A stretch of DNA of 64,000 nt, taken from positions 82,169 through 146,168 of the forward strand of contig NZ_LVVY01000065.1 in NCBI RefSeq assembly GCF_001650025.1. Direction: 5' to 3'. Source of the stretch: Devosia elaeis (GTDB lineage Bacteria > Pseudomonadota > Alphaproteobacteria > Rhizobiales > Devosiaceae). The notes below the pieces were generated by a model. It did not search any database and was not told the origin of the DNA. It was given only the letters and a program-made list of their open reading frames with translations. The position numbers and the translations under genes are program-made. Position 1 is the stretch's first letter. Each line of letters begins with the position of its first letter. Of this stretch, positions 59,336 to 64,000 are shown one piece after another.

Positions 59336-61669
59336 TTATTTATGAACAACCGCGGAAAGCTGCGGCTCCTCCTTGTGGGTCGACGTGGTGTCCGCCAATG
59401 CGGCGCCGTCCTCGCTGGTGGTCATTGCAGGTGAATGCAAAGGAAGGGTGAAGGTGACACATGCCCCCACCCTGCCCTGCGGGTCGGGTTCCGCGTCGAT
59501 GAGCTCAACGATGCCGCCATGCTGCTCGATGATCCTGGCCACGATGGCCAGGCCAAGGCCGGTGCCCTTTTCGCGCGTGGTCATATAAGGTTCGAGCAAT
59601 CGTTGCCGGTTTTCGCCGGGCCAGCCCTTGCCGTTGTCCGAGACGGAAACACGGGCATTCTTGCCCTCGATATGGGCCTCCACGCTTATGGTTGGCTGCC
59701 AGCCCTCGGACAAAGGGATGCCCTCGAAAGCCTCGACGGCATTCTTGATCAGGTTTGTCAGCACCTGGGAAACCAGCCGGTTGTCGAACCAGGCATGGAT
59801 GGCATCGTCGGGCAGCAGGGTGACGATATTCACCTCCGGCAGACGGACGCTTTCCAGGAACACCGCCTGACGCACGGTGTCGCTGAGATCGGCCATTTCA
59901 GGCGCGGATTCCGGCATGCGGGCGAAGGCGGAGAATTCGTCGACCATGCGGCCGATATCGCCCACCTGGCGCACTATGGTGTTGATGCATTTGTCGAACA
60001 CCTCGCGATCATCCTCCAGCTTGTTGCCATAGCGGCGGCGCAGTCGTTCGGCGGAAAGCTGGATCGGGGTCAGCGGATTCTTGATTTCGTGGGCAATGCG
60101 CCGGGCCACGTCGGCCCAGGCGCTGGTGCGCTGGGCGGATTCGAGGTCGGTGATATCATCGAAAGTCAAAACGTAGCCCTTCGACTCGGTGATCGATCCC
60201 TCCCGGGTGAGCTGCACCTGATAGATGCGCCGGTCGGTTTCATTGCCCAGCTGGATCTGATCACGCACCTGCCCGCGGCGGGCCGAACGCGCCTTTTCCA
60301 TGGTGGGTGCGATTTCCGGCAGGATGGCCTCCATCCGCTCGCCCATGAGTTCGATTTCGGACTTGTCCAGCATTTCACAGGCGCGGGCATTGACCAGTGT
60401 TACCGCCCCGAATGGATCAAGGCCGATAATGCCGGCGGACACGCCTTCCACCACCGCCTCGGTGAACTGGCGCCGCTTTTCATTGACCTCATTGGCCTTG
60501 AGCAATTCCTCGCGCTGCGTCTTGAGCTGCTGGGTCATGCGGTTGAAACCGTTGGACAGGTCGCGCAGGTCGCCCCGCCCCTCCTGCACCGGAACCTGCA
60601 CATCAAGGTCTCCGCTACTGACGCGGCGGGATGCGATCATCAGGTTCCTGATCGGATCGACGAAGCGGTTGGCCAGGGCGATGCCGATCCAGAGGGCGGC
60701 GAGCAGCAGCACGACCGCGAGGCCGACATACATGATGGCAAAGGTGATCTGGAACACGAGGCGGTTCGATGCATATTGCCGGTATTCCGTTATATTTTCG
60801 TCGGTTAGCCGCATATATTGCAGCACTTCCGCATCTACGGGCCGAACGACGAACAAAAAGGTTTCGTCATAGCCGCGGAGCTTGACGATCGAGCCTATGA
60901 ATTGGGTTGATCCCGGCGCAATCTGGGTTGGGATACCCTCGACCACGCCATCGGTCACGCCTGGTGGCGGCCGGGGATAGGCGCCGCCTGCGCTGATCTG
61001 CGCGCGCATGATTTCATTGCCATTCCCATCCAGCAGTGAGGTGAATGGTAGCGAGCGCGTTACCGCCAGGGCGGTGAGGATGCGTTCGAAGCGCTGCGGG
61101 TCGCTCTCGAAGGTACTGTGGGCCTGCTCCAACTCGGTAGCGACCCAGATGATGTCGTCGCGCAGCACCTGGGCATGCTCGAGCATGTAGGAGCGTGCCA
61201 CCAGGCGCGAGCTTTCCACCATGGCGCGGGTGCGGTCGGAGAACCACTGATCCAGCCCCTGATTGAGAGCGATGGTTGCGACCACGGCAACCAGAGCTGC
61301 CGGCACGGCAGCCACGAAGGCGAACATGGCCACCATGCGCAGCTGCAGTCCTGCCCCAGGGGCGCGCTGCATACGGGCCTGGAGCAACAGGACCGTCTCG
61401 GTGACCACCAGGGCGATCACCAGCAGCACCAGGATGCCCGTGACGATCCAGATAATAGTCCAGACCACGGGCGATGGCTCGATCCCAGTGGTCCCCGACA
61501 GAATCAGGAAGGACATGGTCGACATCAGCACCGACGCGAAGACCACGCCGAAGCCGAGCACGCGCAGGGCGCGATTCTGCTCCATGCCGAGCAGCGGCAA
61601 ACGCCGCGGCCGCGCCTTGGCCAGACGTTCGCTCGCCTGTTCTTCAGTGGCTGCGACCAGATCGGCCAT
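59336..61669 (-). CDS. ntrY: Sensor histidine kinase NtrY
   Basis: A 777-residue membrane sensor kinase. N-terminal spans near residues 40-60, 80-105 and 130-155 and another near 305-330 flank a periplasmic sensor region, followed by HAMP (FVDPIRNLMIASRRVSSGDL), PAS (GLDPFGAVTLVNARACEML), the H box HEIKNPLTPIQLSAERL and ATPase boxes (NLIKNAVEAF, DNGKGW, GTGLGLAI). The frame also has an upstream TTG nine codons before, but the ATG is preceded by GGAGG. It phosphorylates NtrX encoded directly after it. Confidence 0.96.
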   Translation of the reverse strand: MADLVAATEEQASERLAKARPRRLPLLGMEQNRALRVLGFGVVFASVLMSTMSFLILSGTTGIEPSPVVWTIIWIVTGILVLLVIALVVTETVLLLQARMQRAPGAGLQLRMVAMFAFVAAVPAALVAVVATIALNQGLDQWFSDRTRAMVESSRLVARSYMLEHAQVLRDDIIWVATELEQAHSTFESDPQRFERILTALAVTRSLPFTSLLDGNGNEIMRAQISAGGAYPRPPPGVTDGVVEGIPTQIAPGSTQFIGSIVKLRGYDETFLFVVRPVDAEVLQYMRLTDENITEYRQYASNRLVFQITFAIMYVGLAVVLLLAALWIGIALANRFVDPIRNLMIASRRVSSGDLDVQVPVQEGRGDLRDLSNGFNRMTQQLKTQREELLKANEVNEKRRQFTEAVVEGVSAGIIGLDPFGAVTLVNARACEMLDKSEIELMGERMEAILPEIAPTMEKARSARRGQVRDQIQLGNETDRRIYQVQLTREGSITESKGYVLTFDDITDLESAQRTSAWADVARRIAHEIKNPLTPIQLSAERLRRRYGNKLEDDREVFDKCINTIVRQVGDIGRMVDEFSAFARMPESAPEMADLSDTVRQAVFLESVRLPEVNIVTLLPDDAIHAWFDNRLVSQVLTNLIKNAVEAFEGIPLSEGWQPTISVEAHIEGKNARVSVSDNGKGWPGENRQRLLEPYMTTREKGTGLGLAIVARIIEQHGGIVELIDAEPDPQGRVGACVTFTLPLHSPAMTTSEDGAALADTTSTHKEEPQLSAVVHK

Positions 61670-61827
61670 AAACCGCAAAAACCTCCGCTTCGCCAATGCC
61701 GACCCGGCACCTCATCCAATCGCTCTACATAGGGACGCGATGGATGGAAGGCGAAGCCTGACCCAATTCGGCCAACCCTTCAAGATAATTGTTGCTAAAA
61801 TGTGACACTGTGCGGAGGCGAGGGTAA

Positions 61828-62916
61828 TCAGCTCCCTGCTCGCCAGCCGCGCCTGTCCTGCTTTAGCCGCATCACGAAGCCAATCACCTCGGCGACGGCC
61901 TTGAAGTGCTCGGTGGGGATATCCTCGTCAATATCGACGGACGCGAACAGCGCTCGGGCAAGCGGCGGATTTTCGACGATGGGCACATCATGCTCGTCGG
62001 CCAGGGCGCGGATACGCAGCGCCACGGCATCGGCACCCTTCGCGACGCATTTCGGCGCACCCATGGACTTGTCGTATTTCAGCGCAACGGCGAAGTGGGT
62101 CGGGTTGGTGATGACGACGGTCGCATCCGGCACGGCGGCCATCATGCGCTTGCGAGCCCGCTCCTGGCGCAATTGGCGGATACGGCCCTTTACATGCGGG
62201 TCGCCCTCCATCTGCTTGTACTCTTCGCGCGTCTCCTGCACCGTCATCATCTGGCGTTTCCACCATTTCTGCCGCACGTAGAAATAGTCGGCGACGGCGA
62301 TAGCAGTGACGATCGCCAGCGTTGCGGCGAAGATTTTAATGCCGATTTCCTGGAAATCGAGCAGGATCAACAAGGGCTCGGCGGTCATCATCGTGTCGAG
62401 CCGGTCCCGCTCCGGCCAGCAGACAACGACGACGACCGTTCCGACCACGGCGATCTTGAACAGGCCCTTGCCGAAATTGACCAGCGCTTCGGAGGAAAAG
62501 AGCCGCTTGGCGCCTGAAATCGGAGAAATCTTGGATAGTTTCGGGGTGATCGGTTCAATCGACCAGACGGGACGATGCTGGATCAGATTGGCGACGACGC
62601 CGCAGACATAGAGCACCGAGAGTGGCGCAAAGACGACGAGCAGCAAACTCAGCGCCAGCCCGTTGAAGAATTGCGAGAAGCCGGCCCCGGTGACGTCGAA
62701 CTGATCGGCGTTCATGATGACAAGGCCCAGGGACGTGCTGAGATTGGCGCTGACCCACGGCGCCATCATCGAAAAAATGACGGCCGATCCCAGCAGCATG
62801 AACCAGGTCGTCACCTCCTGGCTTTTGGCGACATCGCCCTTCTTATGGGCGTCTTCGAGCTTCTTTTGGGAAGGATCTTCTGTTTTGGAGTCCTGCTCGG
62901 GGGCGTCGCTGGACAT
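61828..62916 (-). CDS. flhB: Flagellar export switch protein FlhB
   Basis: A 362-residue FlhB, the export-gate component that switches substrate specificity from rod/hook to filament proteins. Four membrane spans occupy about residues 40-215, and the cytoplasmic domain holds the autocleavage motif NPTH (TVVITNPTHFAVALKY). The N terminus DSKTEDPSQKKLEDAHKKGD is the typical family start. The 131-base gap before ntrY contains no clear terminator. It is three bases after the fliR stop. Confidence 0.97.
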   Translation of the reverse strand: MSSDAPEQDSKTEDPSQKKLEDAHKKGDVAKSQEVTTWFMLLGSAVIFSMMAPWVSANLSTSLGLVIMNADQFDVTGAGFSQFFNGLALSLLLVVFAPLSVLYVCGVVANLIQHRPVWSIEPITPKLSKISPISGAKRLFSSEALVNFGKGLFKIAVVGTVVVVVCWPERDRLDTMMTAEPLLILLDFQEIGIKIFAATLAIVTAIAVADYFYVRQKWWKRQMMTVQETREEYKQMEGDPHVKGRIRQLRQERARKRMMAAVPDATVVITNPTHFAVALKYDKSMGAPKCVAKGADAVALRIRALADEHDVPIVENPPLARALFASVDIDEDIPTEHFKAVAEVIGFVMRLKQDRRGWRAGS

Positions 62917-62919
62917 CGC

Positions 62920-63687
62920 TCAGCCCCTCCACATGGCCAGGTGGTTCTCGAAAGCGGTGAGATACCAGCCCATCATCATAGTGAGCAGAATGGCGAAAAG
63001 CAGCAGCCCGACAATGATATTGGCGGGCATCAGCACGAAATAGACCTGCAATTGCGGCATCAGCCGCGCCAGGATGCCGGCACCGAGATTGAAGACCAGG
63101 CCGAACACGATGAAGGGCGCCGCCATCTGCACACCCACCATGAACGCTCCAGCCACCGTGCGGATCGCCAATTGCATGGCATCCTCGAACATCAGCGGGT
63201 CGGCAGGACCGAAAACCATATAGCTGTCATAGATGGCCGCCAGCGCGACATGATGCAGGTCGGTAGCGAAGATCAGGGTGACGCCGAGAAAAGACAGAAA
63301 GCTGGCAAAGACCGCGCTTTGCATGCCGCTCATGGTCGGATCGGCCGCAAGCGCGCCCGACAACCCGGTCTGGAACGCGACAATGGCCCCGGCGACCTGC
63401 GTAGCCATCACAGTGATGCGAACGATGGCGCCGATCATCAGGCCGACGGCGAGCTCATGCCCCAGCAGCCCGACCATGCCGCCGAGATCGGCGGGCATGG
63501 CCGGAATGACATCACTAAGCAGCGGGAAAAGCACGAGGGTGAAGGCCAGCGCGAAGGCGAGGCGCAGGCGCATAGGGATCATCTGTTCGCCCAGGGCCGG
63601 CATCAGCATCATCATCGCCCCGATCCGGGCGAACAGAATGATGTAGGTGAAGGCGGTGGCCGGGAGCCAGTCCAGGGCGATGGTCAC
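62920..63687 (-). CDS. fliR: Flagellar biosynthetic protein FliR
   Basis: A 255-residue FliR with about six membrane spans, part of the FliPQR export gate. Family features include ATAFTYIILFARIGAMMMLM at the start and GVQMAAPFIVFGLVFNLGAG later on. It starts with GTG; GAGG in the end of fliQ is close before it. Only one base separates the fliQ stop from this start. Confidence 0.96.
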   Translation of the reverse strand: MTIALDWLPATAFTYIILFARIGAMMMLMPALGEQMIPMRLRLAFALAFTLVLFPLLSDVIPAMPADLGGMVGLLGHELAVGLMIGAIVRITVMATQVAGAIVAFQTGLSGALAADPTMSGMQSAVFASFLSFLGVTLIFATDLHHVALAAIYDSYMVFGPADPLMFEDAMQLAIRTVAGAFMVGVQMAAPFIVFGLVFNLGAGILARLMPQLQVYFVLMPANIIVGLLLFAILLTMMMGWYLTAFENHLAMWRG

Positions 63688-63688
63688 C

Positions 63689-63955
63689 TCAGGACCCCAT
63701 GATGATCATGTCCACCACCCGGTCCATATAGGCCGCCATGGTCGCGCCCAGAAAGGGCAGCGCAATCAACATGGTGACGAAAATGGCGATGATCTTGGGC
63801 ACGAAAACCAGCGTCATTTCCTGGATTTGCGTGAGCGCCTGAAACAGCGCGATGACCACGCCGACAAGCAGCCCCACCAGCATCATCGGCAGGGAGACAA
63901 TCAGCAGGGTCCAGATACCCTGTGTGGCGATATCGAGCACTTCGGCGCCGGTCAT
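63689..63955 (-). CDS. fliQ: Flagellar biosynthetic protein FliQ
   Basis: An 88-residue FliQ with two membrane helices, the conserved LLVGVVIALFQALTQIQEMT segment between them and FVPKIIAIFVTMLI after. It forms part of the export gate with FliP and FliR. Further flagellar genes probably continue upstream beyond the window; the last 45 bases show no identifiable gene. Confidence 0.96.
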   Translation of the reverse strand: MTGAEVLDIATQGIWTLLIVSLPMMLVGLLVGVVIALFQALTQIQEMTLVFVPKIIAIFVTMLIALPFLGATMAAYMDRVVDMIIMGS

Positions 63956-64000
63956 GGCGGGGCTTCCAATGGAATCACATGCCGATCCTAACCCAAACCC

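Noticed and set aside
63956..64000. End of an upstream flagellar gene such as fliE
   Set aside because: The 45 bases are too short, and no frame gives a recognisable C terminus.
1..64000. Mobile elements, prophage, CRISPR arrays, tRNA or rRNA genes
   Set aside because: No transposase, integrase, regular repeat array, tRNA fold or rRNA sequence was seen on reading both strands, though a tool-based scan was not possible.

Overview
The window reads as chromosomal DNA of a GC-rich alphaproteobacterium of the order Hyphomicrobiales (Rhizobiales), most likely Devosia or a close relative. Evidence is the ntrY-ntrX-hfq-hflX-mazG block at 55.3-61.7 kb, the flhB-fliR-fliQ flagellar export genes beside it, the dense set of ABC importers and acyl-CoA/sugar-acid enzymes, and a Rhizobiales-style intergenic palindrome at 22.4 kb. 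The genus is an inference. No rRNA, tRNA, CRISPR array or transposase was seen, and no stretch above 300 bases lacks a gene.

Layout. (1) 0-5.1 kb, minus strand: a tight CoA-thioester operon of a thiolase-fold protein without the thiolase cysteine, a DUF35/short-chain-dehydrogenase fusion, a cyclase/formamidase-type hydrolase, an acyl-CoA ligase and the start of a probable second ligase. (2) 5.2-18.9 kb: a LysR regulator divergent from a plus-strand alcohol/aldehyde oxidation and uptake cassette: aldehyde dehydrogenase, two 534-residue GMC oxidoreductases, a ribose-type ABC importer (ATPase, permease, binding protein), an AraC regulator, a second aldehyde dehydrogenase and an amidase. (3) 18.9-34.8 kb, minus strand: catabolic block A, from a double-domain CaiB-type CoA-transferase, two hotdog hydratases, a thioesterase and an enolase-superfamily enzyme through two tandem peptide-type binding proteins and their ABC transporter to an AcuI-like reductase, a D-2-hydroxyacid dehydrogenase and a HisD/HpsN-like dehydrogenase. 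A LacI regulator diverges from it. (4) 36.0-48.4 kb, minus strand: catabolic block B, eleven genes: two enolase-superfamily paralogues, a second peptide-type ABC importer, an Ldh2-type dehydrogenase, an iron alcohol dehydrogenase, a succinate-semialdehyde-type dehydrogenase and an IclR regulator. A GntR regulator diverges from it. (5) 49.2-54.3 kb: glcG-glcB (malate synthase G) and maeB (malic enzyme), a glyoxylate/malate outlet. (6) 54.5-64 kb: a MhpD-like hydratase and the housekeeping and flagellar genes.

The most interesting feature is the regulatory wiring of blocks A and B. Two distinct palindromes recur. TTGCATCCGGATGCAA-type boxes lie in the LacI/CaiB divergent promoter (two copies) and upstream of the thioesterase (one copy). 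ATCCTATAGGAT-type boxes lie in the GntR/enolase divergent promoter (three copies) and again directly beside the LacI-type box upstream of the thioesterase. The simplest reading is that the LacI and GntR proteins jointly control block A, so the two similarly built transporter-plus-enolase cassettes form one regulon. Substrates are not known; sugar acids, hydroxy acids or their conjugates feeding CoA thioesters, glyoxylate and C4 acids are plausible. All functions are inferred from motifs and family resemblance seen by eye; no database search was run.
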